Positions 1 through 6,549 of a stretch of 19,068 nucleotides of DNA are shown in pieces. This stretch comes from Candidatus Bipolaricaulota bacterium (GTDB taxonomy: Bacteria > Bipolaricaulota > Bipolaricaulia > Bipolaricaulales > Bipolaricaulaceae): the NCBI GenBank assembly GCA_014360945.1, contig JACIWM010000017.1, positions 1-19,068 on the forward strand, given 5' to 3'. Each line of letters begins with the position of its first letter. The stretch's first letter is position 1. A program made the translations under genes and the position numbers. A model generated the notes under the pieces. That model made no database searches, had not been told where the DNA came from, and saw only the letters and a list, made by a program, of their open reading frames with translations.

Positions 1-970
1 TAACCGTTTCCACCACCGCGCGTAGTTCGGCCGGATACCCTTCGCTCAGGCCAAACATCTTCCATATGTTAATTTCATACGCTTCTTCCTTCTTGACCAC
101 GTCCCAGATTTTTATCATTTGATCTTTAGCGCTTGAGGCAAGAAAGCGACCATCATGAGAAAAGCTCAGCGAGCATATTTGGTTTCGATGACCCACGAAA
201 GCATAAAGTTCTCGCCACGAATTCGTATCCCATAGTTTGACGGATCCATCGGGAAGGGCGAAGGCCAACAAACCTCCGTCTGGACTGAAAGCAAATGGTC
301 CAAAAACTTCACTGAGTATGGCGACCAATTCCTTATTTTTCATATCAAAAATCGCGCCTTTCCTTCCGCTGACAATTAAAAGGCTGTCAACAGGGCTAAA
401 CATAAGGAATTCTGGTTTATCTATAGCAATAACCTCCGCCTCTTTGAGCTGGGCGAAATCCCAGATCTTGACCAAATTGTTGTGAAAGGAGGCGGTGGCT
501 AACCACTTGCCATCCGGACTAAGAGCGATCCACTGAATGTGTTCTCTTATAACCGCCCGTCGGCTTCCCGAGGTTATTTCCCACAATACTATTTCGGTAG
601 GGAGTTCTTGGCTGGCAAAAGGTACGGGAAAAATAGCGCCTAGAAGCCGTTTGTTGTCTGGGGTAAGTCGGGCTTGCAGAAGCATGCTGCCCTCCGGGGC
701 CTGAAACACGGCAACCTCTGTAAATGTGCGAACATCCCAAACTCGAACAATGTTGTTTGGTGGGTCTGATATCGTAACAAGAAACCGACCATCTACACTA
801 AACGCTAGATCAAATCCTCCTGTTTCGCAGCCCAGTGGTTCTAGCGTGCAGAAGGTAGAAGGTTCTTGGGGAGGACACAAAGACTCACTCCATGTATTAC
901 TGCATGCTAATCCCACAATACCCCATACGCCAATTCCCGCGATTTGCAACGCTTTCTTCAAGGTCGCCAT
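1..970 (-). CDS. WD40-repeat beta-propeller protein, exported or lipoprotein-like (3' end outside window)
   Basis: The reading frame is open from the ATG at 968-970 to the window edge, giving 323 codons with no stop. The N-terminus is a hydrophobic export signal of about 23 residues ending GLAC, which could be a weak lipobox with Cys23. The rest carries WD40 repeats: blocks such as SPDGKWLATAS followed by VKIWDF, SPDGGLLAFALPDGSVKLWD, and SHDGRFLASSAKDQMIKIWD. WD40 propellers bind partner proteins, and no enzymatic role is implied. The start is supported by a strong Shine-Dalgarno, AAAGGAGGTGAT, 9 nt upstream. That site lies in the loop of a hairpin that pairs the start codon (see 962-997). 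The gene looks AT-richer than its neighbours: 301-360 has 22 G/C in 60 bases. This may reflect transfer. The partner is unknown. Confidence 0.85.
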   Translation of the reverse strand, partial: MATLKKALQIAGIGVWGIVGLACSNTWSESLCPPQEPSTFCTLEPLGCETGGFDLAFSVDGRFLVTISDPPNNIVRVWDVRTFTEVAVFQAPEGSMLLQARLTPDNKRLLGAIFPVPFASQELPTEIVLWEITSGSRRAVIREHIQWIALSPDGKWLATASFHNNLVKIWDFAQLKEAEVIAIDKPEFLMFSPVDSLLIVSGRKGAIFDMKNKELVAILSEVFGPFAFSPDGGLLAFALPDGSVKLWDTNSWRELYAFVGHRNQICSLSFSHDGRFLASSAKDQMIKIWDVVKKEEAYEINIWKMFGLSEGYPAELRAVVETV

Positions 971-997
971 CGCTAATCACCTCCTTTGATGGCGACC
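962..997 (-). promoter_or_regulatory. Hairpin pairing the WD40 start codon, with Shine-Dalgarno in the loop
   Basis: GGTCGCCATC (RNA 5' arm, 988-997) and GATGGCGACC (3' arm, 962-971) are perfect 10-base complements. The 16-base loop holds AAAGGAGGTGATTAGC, the full Shine-Dalgarno. The 3' arm contains the ATG GCG ACC start of the gene. The structure itself is seen in the sequence; a role in controlling translation is inferred. Confidence 0.6.
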
Positions 998-1005
998 AAA
1001 AGCAT
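973..1005 (-). CDS. Candidate 10-codon leader ORF upstream of the WD40 gene
   Basis: This short frame reads MLLVAIKGGD then TAG, and its stop lies 2 nt before the WD40 start codon. It runs through the left arm of the 962-997 hairpin and through the WD40 Shine-Dalgarno. A -10-like TAGGAT (1013-1018) lies 7 nt before its ATG, so it could be read from a leaderless mRNA. A ribosome translating it would unfold the hairpin and stop beside the downstream start, a classical arrangement for translational coupling. Whether it is translated is inference, since ten codons carry no statistical coding signal. Confidence 0.35.
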   Translation of the reverse strand: MLLVAIKGGD

Positions 1006-1012
1006 AGTTAAC

Positions 1013-1040
1013 ATCCTACCCCCAATCGCCAATACTTCAA
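1013..1040 (-). promoter_or_regulatory. Candidate promoter of the WD40 transcript
   Basis: On the minus strand TTGAAG (1035-1040), a 16-nt spacer and TAGGAT (1013-1018) match a sigma-70-type promoter at four positions in each box. The expected start of transcription falls at about 1005-1006, on the leader ORF's ATG. Confidence 0.4.
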
Positions 1041-1123
1041 AGTGGGACATCTGTTCACGTTGTAGGAGCAGTTGCGAAACTTTACGCTTTCGAAAATTTT
1101 TGCCCTTCTGAGTCGTGACGTCC

Positions 1124-2158
1124 TTATAAAGGAAGCTGGGCATAGAAGACTGGAGCTTGGGTATCAGCGAAAAGGGCGGGAATGCCACCGGTGTGGAGGA
1201 ACACAATGTTCTTCGCGTCCTTAAAGGCACCGCGGCGCAGAAGATCCAAAAGTCCGGCCATGGCCTTTCCTGTGTACACCGGATCCAGAAGGATTCCTTC
1301 GGTGCGGGCCAAAAACTCCACCGCTTCCCGCATTTCCGGCGTGGGGATAGCATAGCCCGGCCCGACATAGTCATCGTAAACCTCAATGGATTGCGAAGGC
1401 ACGGCAATGTTCACCCCAAGGAACCGCAAGGCTTCTTCAAGGTTTCGGCGGATGCGTTCCTTTAAGGTTTCGGCTTTTCCGGAAACGCTGATCCCTACAA
1501 CCCGAATCTGACCCTGGGCGAAAAGAAGGGAGCCGAGGACGAGCCCAGTTTGGGTTCCGGCGGTGCCGCAAGCGGTGACAATGACATCCGGAGCGAGGTT
1601 CATGGCCCGCATTTGTTCCAGGATCTCCATAACACAGCCGGCATAGGCCAAAGCTGAGTGCAACGGCTTGCAACCGTTGGGGATGACGTAGGGATTTTCT
1701 CCGCGGCGCCGAAGCTCCTCCGCCAATTCCAAAGCCCGCTCTTCCGTAGCCCGCACCAATTCCTCCCGGGTCGCGTACTCCTTGGGATTCACCCAATGAA
1801 TCTCCGCTACGCCCAAGATTCGGTCCAAAAGGAGGTTTCCCGTGGGAACGTCTGGCTTTTCTCCACGCAAGACGGCCACGGTGCGAAGGCCCAAACGATT
1901 GGCACAGGCAATGGTGAGACGGACGTGGTTACTCTGGGTGGCACCGCTTGTAATGACCACCGTGGTCCGCTGGGAAAGGGCTTCGGCCAAAGCATACTCC
2001 AGCTTTCGCACCTTGTTCCCGCCCAAGGCGAATCCCACCAGATCATCGCGTTTAATGAAAAGCCGTGGGCCGCGAAACATGCGCGAAAAGTTCTGAAGTT
2101 CGGCCAAAGGCGTAGGATACTCTCCGAGTCTAACCCGTGGAATTTTCCCAAGCTGCAT
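1124..2158 (-). CDS. dcyD: D-cysteine desulfhydrase (PLP-dependent, ACC deaminase family)
   Basis: The 344-residue protein belongs to the fold-type II PLP family that includes E. coli DcyD and ACC deaminase. It is predicted to split D-cysteine into pyruvate, ammonia and sulfide in the cytoplasm. The PLP lysine is K49 in GGNKVRKLE, and the substrate-anion loop SGATQSNHVR follows. Two positions separate the activities: ACC deaminase has Glu after the active-site Tyr and Leu in HLGG. Here they are Thr (VYTGK, T296) and Thr (HTGG, T323), as in D-cysteine desulfhydrases. The C-terminal block from GILLDPVYTGKAMAG onward closely resembles DcyD as I know it. The start at 2158 is chosen over an in-frame codon 54 nt upstream because AAGGAG lies 5 nt before this ATG and the protein then begins like the family. 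Confidence 0.88.
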   Translation of the reverse strand: MQLGKIPRVRLGEYPTPLAELQNFSRMFRGPRLFIKRDDLVGFALGGNKVRKLEYALAEALSQRTTVVITSGATQSNHVRLTIACANRLGLRTVAVLRGEKPDVPTGNLLLDRILGVAEIHWVNPKEYATREELVRATEERALELAEELRRRGENPYVIPNGCKPLHSALAYAGCVMEILEQMRAMNLAPDVIVTACGTAGTQTGLVLGSLLFAQGQIRVVGISVSGKAETLKERIRRNLEEALRFLGVNIAVPSQSIEVYDDYVGPGYAIPTPEMREAVEFLARTEGILLDPVYTGKAMAGLLDLLRRGAFKDAKNIVFLHTGGIPALFADTQAPVFYAQLPL

Positions 2159-2240
2159 CTTTTCTCCTTTTCCCGGTAATTTTCCCTGAAAACGCCGGAG
2201 TCCTAAGGACACGTGACCTTCGCGTGGGATAAAAGCAAGC

Positions 2241-2260
2241 TATACTGATGGCGTAGGAGG
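2241..2260 (+). promoter_or_regulatory. -10 box and Shine-Dalgarno of the YHS gene
   Basis: TATACT (2241-2246) is followed by GCGTAGGAGG (2251-2260). Nearly the same block precedes the gene at 18940, where the spacing differs by one base. No convincing -35 box is seen. Confidence 0.5.
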
Positions 2261-2451
2261 TGGAGATAGCACAGAAGGTGATTGATCCGGTGTGCAAGAT
2301 GGAAGTGGATCCGGCCACGGCGCCGGCCAAGGCCGAGTACCAAGGGAAAACGTATTATTTTTGCGCGCCCGGGTGCAAAGCGGAGTTCGAGCGCAACCCT
2401 GAGAAATACGTGGGCGAAGAAAAACCTAAGAGGCGTTGCGGTCGGCGATGA
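2260..2451 (+). CDS. Small YHS-domain metal-binding protein
   Basis: This is a stand-alone YHS domain of about 60 residues. It begins with DPVCKMEVDP, followed by YYFCAPGC and FERNPEKY, which are the hallmark positions, with Cys12, Cys35 and Cys39 as likely metal ligands. Such domains bind transition metals, often copper, alone or fused to transporters. The short basic tail ends KPKRRCGRR. The start is uncertain. GTG at 2260 overlaps the Shine-Dalgarno, and GTG at 2278 is too far from it. ATA at 2266 has the ideal 5-nt spacing and aligns with the ATG of the sister block at 18940. The end overlaps the convergent glmM by 26 nt. Confidence 0.8.
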   Translation: MEIAQKVIDPVCKMEVDPATAPAKAEYQGKTYYFCAPGCKAEFERNPEKYVGEEKPKRRCGRR

Positions 2452-3760
2452 TTTTTGCGGCACGGTGCACAGCCTCCGCCAATTTATCAACCGCCTCCCG
2501 TAGAATTTTCTCATTTGGGCCCTCGGCCATGATGCGCACAACGGGCTGGGTTCCCGAGGGGCGAATCACCACTCGACCACGTCCGGAAAGCATTTGCTCC
2601 ACCTCCGCCAATGCGTTTTGGACAAGCTCATGGTGGATAACGGCCCCGCGATTTGCTACGGGCACATCTTTTCTCACCTGGGGGTACATGGGAACCGGAG
2701 AAACCAGTTCTCGTAAAGTCTTTCCCAGGCGAGCGAGATAAGAAAGGACCAAAAGCCCGGTGAGAATTCCGTCGCCGGTGGTGGAATAGCGGCGGAAGAC
2801 GATGTGGCCGGAGGGCTCGCCGCCGAGATCGATCGCGTGCTCCCGCATGGTCCAGGCCACGAATCTATCGCCCACCGGGACACGAAGGACTTCGAAGCCT
2901 TGTTCCCGAAGGTATGCCTCCGTCCCGAGATTGGCAAGAACTGTGAACACCACGGCTTTCTTGCGGATCTCGCCCCATCCCAAAAGATAAGGGGCAAGGG
3001 CGGCCATGAGTTGATCGCCCTCCACGATCGTTCCGGTTTCGTCCACAAAAAGGGCGCGGTCGCCATCACCGTCGAAGCCGATTCCAAGATCAGCGGATAG
3101 TTCGCGCACCGTTCGGGAAAGAAGGGCGGGGGATGCCGCTCCGCTTGTGTTGATCCTTGCTCCATCGGGCTCAGCACCCAGAAGGTGGATCTCCGCGCAG
3201 CTTTCTCGAAATATCTCCGGGGCCACTATTGCCGTGGCTCCGAAGGCACAATCCAAAACGATTTTTAGTCCGGAAAACCTCGGACTCTTAACCCAGGTTC
3301 GCAAAAGCTCAAAATATCGTTCCTGCGCCTCGGAAAAGGTGCGGATATTCCCGAAACTTTGGCCGGTGTGGTTCAAGCTCAGACAAGCCTCGACCCTTTC
3401 CTCTTCCGCAACGGCGAGTTTTAATCCCTCGGGATTGTAGAATTTAAGGCCATTATCCTCGGGCGGATTATGGGAGGCAGAGATGACAAGGCCGAGGTCG
3501 AATTTTTCCCGGGCCACAAGATGAGATACGGCCGGAGACGGGAGGATTCCGGCGTCGAATACGGTAGCCCCTACGGAGGCGAGGCCGGCGGCGCAGGCCG
3601 CACTTAAGGCTGGCCCGGAAAGGCGCGTGTCTCTGGCCAATAGGACTTTCTTTGGCCGAAATGCCAGGGCTGCGGCCCGGCTCAAAGCTAAAGCTAGGTC
3701 AACCGTCAGTTCTTCTCCAGCTTTTCCCCGCACACCGTCAGTGCCAAAAAATTTGGGCAT
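2426..3760 (-). CDS. glmM: Phosphoglucosamine mutase
   Basis: GlmM converts glucosamine-6-phosphate to glucosamine-1-phosphate in the cytoplasm, the step before UDP-GlcNAc for peptidoglycan. The protein has 444 residues, normal for the family, and opens with the signature KFFGTDGVRG. The phosphoserine loop SASHNP places the catalytic serine at S96. The metal loop DGDGDR is at 229-234 and the C-terminal phosphate-binding loop reads RPSGTQPVVR. That last motif usually has Glu rather than Gln, a mild oddity. The start at 3760 is preferred to one 33 nt upstream because GGAGG lies just before it and the family begins at this Met. A -10-like TAGAAT sits upstream. The gene could also be co-transcribed with the PLP protein gene 43 nt upstream. 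The 3' end overlaps the convergent YHS gene. Confidence 0.95.
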   Translation of the reverse strand: MPKFFGTDGVRGKAGEELTVDLALALSRAAALAFRPKKVLLARDTRLSGPALSAACAAGLASVGATVFDAGILPSPAVSHLVAREKFDLGLVISASHNPPEDNGLKFYNPEGLKLAVAEEERVEACLSLNHTGQSFGNIRTFSEAQERYFELLRTWVKSPRFSGLKIVLDCAFGATAIVAPEIFRESCAEIHLLGAEPDGARINTSGAASPALLSRTVRELSADLGIGFDGDGDRALFVDETGTIVEGDQLMAALAPYLLGWGEIRKKAVVFTVLANLGTEAYLREQGFEVLRVPVGDRFVAWTMREHAIDLGGEPSGHIVFRRYSTTGDGILTGLLVLSYLARLGKTLRELVSPVPMYPQVRKDVPVANRGAVIHHELVQNALAEVEQMLSGRGRVVIRPSGTQPVVRIMAEGPNEKILREAVDKLAEAVHRAAKIIADRNAS

Positions 3761-3783
3761 CTTTTTCCTCCGAGAACGCCCTG

Positions 3784-3789
3784 ATTCTA
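3784..3789 (-). promoter_or_regulatory. Candidate -10 box for glmM
   Basis: TAGAAT on the minus strand lies 23 nt before the glmM ATG, leaving room for a short leader with the Shine-Dalgarno CGGAGGAAAAAG. No clear -35 is seen. Confidence 0.3.
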
Positions 3790-3803
3790 TCAAACCGGGG
3801 CTT

Positions 3804-4466
3804 TTAAGGTGAAGGCCGGGGCCCGAAAAGGGCCGTGCCCAACCGGATCATGGTGGCTCCTTCCTCGATGGCCACCTCCCAGTCTGCGCTCATCCCCATG
3901 GACAAAGTATCCAGTGGGAAACCTTCAGCGCGAAGTTCGTCAAAAAGCTTACGCATGGCCCGGAAATAAGGGCGGGAATCCTCGGGTTTCTCCGGAGCGG
4001 GGGGAATGGCCATGAGCCCACGCAATTCCAGGTAAGGCAAATCTTGGATGGCCTGGGCCAAGGGAAGAACCTCTTCGGGGAGGACCCCGGCCTTTTGTGG
4101 TTCACGGCCGATGTTAACTTGGATGAGCACAGGCAAGATTTTTCCGGCGCGGGCCGCCGCGGAAGAAAGCTTTCGGGCGAGCTCCAAGGAGTCCACGGTC
4201 TGCACCCAATCGAAGAGAATCGCTGCCTTGTTCGCTTTGTTTTTCTGGAGCCGGCCGATCATGTGCCAGGTAACAGGCTCAAGGATCACCGCCTTCTTTT
4301 TCTCTGCTTCCTGAACGTAGTTTTCGCCGATGTGGTGGATTCCCGCGGAAATTGCGGCGCGCAGCTCCTCAGGAGGGCGATCCTTTCCCGCGGCCACAAC
4401 AATCACATGCGGTGGAACCCGACGAAGGATTTGTTCACAACGTTCTACGATCTCACGCCACTCCAC
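3804..4466 (-). CDS. YggS/PROSC-type PLP homeostasis protein
   Basis: This 220-residue protein is a single TIM-barrel member of the alanine-racemase-like PLPBP family (E. coli YggS). The family binds pyridoxal phosphate and buffers vitamin B6 and amino-acid metabolism, with no confirmed enzymatic reaction. The PLP lysine is K28 in VVAAGKDRP. HMIGRLQKNKANK and the C-terminal LSMGMSADWEVAIEEGAT followed by IRLGTALFG are the other family blocks. Family members usually have VSKT around the lysine, so AAGK is slightly unusual. The start is a GTG with no close Shine-Dalgarno. A -10-like TAAACT lies 7 nt before it. The exported Ig-like gene ends 26 nt upstream, so co-transcription is also possible. 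Confidence 0.9.
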   Translation of the reverse strand: MEWREIVERCEQILRRVPPHVIVVAAGKDRPPEELRAAISAGIHHIGENYVQEAEKKKAVILEPVTWHMIGRLQKNKANKAAILFDWVQTVDSLELARKLSSAAARAGKILPVLIQVNIGREPQKAGVLPEEVLPLAQAIQDLPYLELRGLMAIPPAPEKPEDSRPYFRAMRKLFDELRAEGFPLDTLSMGMSADWEVAIEEGATMIRLGTALFGPRPSP

Positions 4467-4473
4467 AAGGCAA

Positions 4474-4479
4474 AGTTTA
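4474..4479 (-). promoter_or_regulatory. Candidate -10 box giving a leaderless yggS-type mRNA
   Basis: TAAACT on the minus strand matches four of six consensus -10 positions and is followed by TTGCCTT and then the GTG start. Transcription would begin at or next to the start codon. No -35 is evident. Confidence 0.3.
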
Positions 4480-4492
4480 ACCGCCTTTTTCC

Positions 4493-5434
4493 TCAGGATT
4501 TCGGCAATATTTCTATCCGGATTCGTTCGCTTTGTCCATCGCCGAAGCCGAGCCAGAGATCGTAGATTCCGGGCTCCCGTTCGCTGGTGTCGTAAACGAG
4601 CCTATAAAACCCGGCGTCTTCATCGTAGGGGATCATGAGCCAGGCCCAAATCGTGTGTTTCTCTCCGAACTCGGGATCCGGGCGAACCTGGGTGATGAGC
4701 ACGTTCGGTCGCGTCCATGGCCCGGCCTGGCCCAGGGCGTCACGAAGAAGAAAAGCAATAGTGATTGATTCCCCTTGGACATAATGGGCCTTGAGGGTAA
4801 ATCGCCCGGCGAGGATCTGTTCCTCCGGAGGAAGGACTCTGTCCAGGAAATATCCGCTGGGAAGAACGGTCTCGATAAGGCAAATCACTTGGTAGTCCAC
4901 CTCTTTTCTTGCGGTATTGCCCGCCCGATCCTGGGCGAAGACCCAGAAGGTTTGGAATCCCGGGGTGGAAGTGTCGATGGGGCGGCCGCTTTCCTCGGTG
5001 GCGTCCACGACATCGATCCCGGAGAGTCTGTCGTAGGCGAACCAGTCAGCGGTTGCGGTCTGGTGCAGGAGATATTTGGTGTCCTCGGCGGGACTTCTGA
5101 TGTGGATCACCGGCGGGGTGAGATCGATGCGCACGGTTATCGTCGTGTGCGGGCTTTCTCCCGTATCATCTTTGGCCCAATATTCCACGGTGTGGATCCC
5201 TTCGGAGGAAAGATGCAGCACCACCGGCGGGGTCTGACAGAATGGCCCGGCGCCGTTGAGACGGTAGCAAGCTTGAAGGTCATCACCACCGGGGGCTTCG
5301 ATAGTGATGGTTACCGGGGTGTTATGCCAGCCGTATGGGTTAGGTTCGGGCTCTATGGTGTGCCACGCGCTGGGTTGGGCCAGCGCACCCACCACTAGCC
5401 CCAAAGCTCCCAAAGCCAAAAGAAACTTGTGCAT
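4493..5434 (-). CDS. Exported protein with Ig-like/OmpL47-like domains, function unknown
   Basis: The 313-residue protein starts with a signal peptide, MHKFLLALGALGLVVGALA, with likely cleavage after residue 19. Residues about 35-110 read like the OmpL47/Ig-like beta-sandwich often found in bacterial surface proteins: CYRLNGAGPFC, then EGIHTVEYWAKDDTGE and RIDLTPP. Cys56 and Cys66 could form a disulfide. A second Ig-like segment (about 108-190) contains YDRLSGIDVVD and FAQDRAGNTA. The last 110 residues are beta-rich and not recognised. No catalytic motif is seen, so an adhesive or structural role is a guess. The start is supported by AAAGGAAGGGGGTGG upstream and by the signal peptide. A TATTAT (5455-5460) about 20 nt upstream could be a -10 box. 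Confidence 0.75.
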   Translation of the reverse strand: MHKFLLALGALGLVVGALAQPSAWHTIEPEPNPYGWHNTPVTITIEAPGGDDLQACYRLNGAGPFCQTPPVVLHLSSEGIHTVEYWAKDDTGESPHTTITVRIDLTPPVIHIRSPAEDTKYLLHQTATADWFAYDRLSGIDVVDATEESGRPIDTSTPGFQTFWVFAQDRAGNTARKEVDYQVICLIETVLPSGYFLDRVLPPEEQILAGRFTLKAHYVQGESITIAFLLRDALGQAGPWTRPNVLITQVRPDPEFGEKHTIWAWLMIPYDEDAGFYRLVYDTSEREPGIYDLWLGFGDGQSERIRIEILPKS

Positions 5435-5451
5435 ACCACCACCCCCTTCCT

Positions 5452-5700
5452 TTAATAATACGTTTTTGGTCCCTCCCGGGTTCCCTCTTCGTTTTTTCTC
5501 GGCACAAGTTGAAACACGGCCAATCCTCCCTCACCGAAAGCGGCATATAGATGGTCCTTGTGAATCGTCGCGAAAAATGACGTTTCTGGAGCCAGGCGCA
5601 AAGTGAACGGAGGGGAAATCTCCGGCAGGAAAGCTTAAATATTCCGATCCCTGTGCCCATTCCGAATGGGATTGCCAATAGCAATGGTCTAAGCGTCCAC
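5452..5700 (-). pseudogene. Probable relic of a beta-propeller-like gene with a frameshift
   Basis: No intact gene fits the 294 nt between 5435 and 5728, but two minus-strand frames read like protein. Upstream of 5577 one frame reads WQSHSEWAQGSEYLSFPAGD and then PSVHFAPGSRNVIF. Downstream the neighbouring frame reads ATIHKDHLYAAFGEGGLAVF and QLVPRKN to a TAA at 5452-5454. The two join if one base is removed from the five-base A run (plus strand) at 5573-5577. The tail resembles LVIVD-type propeller repeats. No start codon with a ribosome site was found for the first frame. This is read by eye and could be chance. Confidence 0.3.
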
Positions 5701-5728
5701 CCTGGCCGTGTCTCTTACCCGGCCTCCT

Positions 5729-6478
5729 TCATGGCCTTTCATAAGCAAATGTAGCTTCGCCCGCGCTCACGTAAATAAAGGCCACTGCAGCGACGTAGAG
5801 ACAATTACTGACGGTATCTACAGCAAGTTCAAATATCCAGCCCAAATAAGGAATGATTCCCAAAAGGGAGGACATAGCCAGTACAAGAAGGATGAAAAGG
5901 CCCAGTAAGGACCAAAACCTTCCTTTTGCCATATTCCAAGCGGCACTTATTGCTTTCACAATCCCCATTCTGTCCACGAGAAGCGCTGTTCCGGCCATGG
6001 AAGTTCGCACAAGCACAATTGCTCCCCATACTATTCCGATCCCGATCCAGGAAAGGATGAGCAAAGGAATAACGCTGTGGAAAAGCAGATAGGCAATGAG
6101 CCCGGGAAGGACCACGGTGACACCTATGAATAGGAGCAAAACAAGATCCAGGAGAAAAAGCGAGGGTGTGCGCGCCAGCGCCTCCCGCAAGATTTCGCGG
6201 AACTTCCGTTCTTTTCCCGTGGCTTGTGCCTCCACGGCGAGCACGGTAGACCCTGCGGCCAAAGCCCAAAGACCAGACCAAATCAGGAAGAAAACGATGC
6301 CTAGCCCAACAAGCTGGCCCTCATCCAGGTTCCACCCCGGCTCGGAGGCGAAGAAAACGACCGGAGACCAAACAAGAAGCGGAAAGCCGCTGGCTACGAG
6401 CCACGGTAAAAGGAGATTTGGCCGGGACTTCAAAAGCTCCCAAGCCTTGGAAATGGCCTCCATGGCCCCCATCTTCAT
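5729..6478 (-). CDS. Multi-pass membrane protein, function unknown
   Basis: The 249-residue protein has about six hydrophobic spans: near residues 23-45, 55-80, 107-135, 137-158, 185-213 and 218-240. A soluble N-terminal stretch, AISKAWELLKSRPNLLLPWL, looks amphipathic. The pattern of a helix followed by RPNLLLPWL, with a repeat-like second half (SAAWNMAKGRFWSLLGL), resembles the membrane domain seen in glycerophosphodiester phosphodiesterases and related uncharacterised families. No catalytic residues are present. The ATG at 6478 lies 5 nt from a perfect TATAAT with no Shine-Dalgarno, so a leaderless mRNA is likely. It begins just after the terminator of the upstream operon. Confidence 0.7.
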   Translation of the reverse strand: MKMGAMEAISKAWELLKSRPNLLLPWLVASGFPLLVWSPVVFFASEPGWNLDEGQLVGLGIVFFLIWSGLWALAAGSTVLAVEAQATGKERKFREILREALARTPSLFLLDLVLLLFIGVTVVLPGLIAYLLFHSVIPLLILSWIGIGIVWGAIVLVRTSMAGTALLVDRMGIVKAISAAWNMAKGRFWSLLGLFILLVLAMSSLLGIIPYLGWIFELAVDTVSNCLYVAAVAFIYVSAGEATFAYERP

Positions 6479-6483
6479 CGTGC

Positions 6484-6489
6484 ATTATA
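6484..6489 (-). promoter_or_regulatory. -10 box of a leaderless promoter
   Basis: A perfect TATAAT on the minus strand is followed by GCACG and the ATG of the membrane-protein gene, putting the expected start of transcription on the ATG itself. No -35 consensus is visible; that region is taken up by the terminator stem. Confidence 0.6.
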
Positions 6490-6497
6490 GTCGGGCT

Positions 6498-6531
6498 AAA
6501 AAGAAAAGGGCCGGGTTTTTCCCGGCCCTTT
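6498..6531 (-). terminator. Rho-independent terminator of the exported-protein operon
   Basis: AAAGGGCCGGG and CCCGGCCCTTT form an 11-bp stem around a five-base A loop on the minus strand, followed by TCTTTTT. It lies 18 nt after the subtilase stop codon. The opposite strand has no U tract, so it works in one direction. Confidence 0.9.
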
Positions 6532-6549
6532 CAACAAGCCTTGCCCAGC

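Noticed and set aside
2200..2217. GTCCTAAGGAC and CACGTG palindromes between dcyD and the YHS gene
   Set aside because: They are short and common. No repeat of the pattern or overlap with a clear promoter was found.
5340..5684. A 114-codon minus-strand open frame over the 5435-5728 gap
   Set aside because: It overlaps the well-supported Ig-like gene's start in another frame. Its Arg/Cys-rich sequence reads less like protein than the two frames used for the relic.
5655..5690. Small dyads CCCATTCCGAATGGG and ATTGC-CAATA-GCAAT
   Set aside because: Stems are short and lack U tracts. They lie in protein-like sequence of the relic, so neither a terminator nor an operator is supported.
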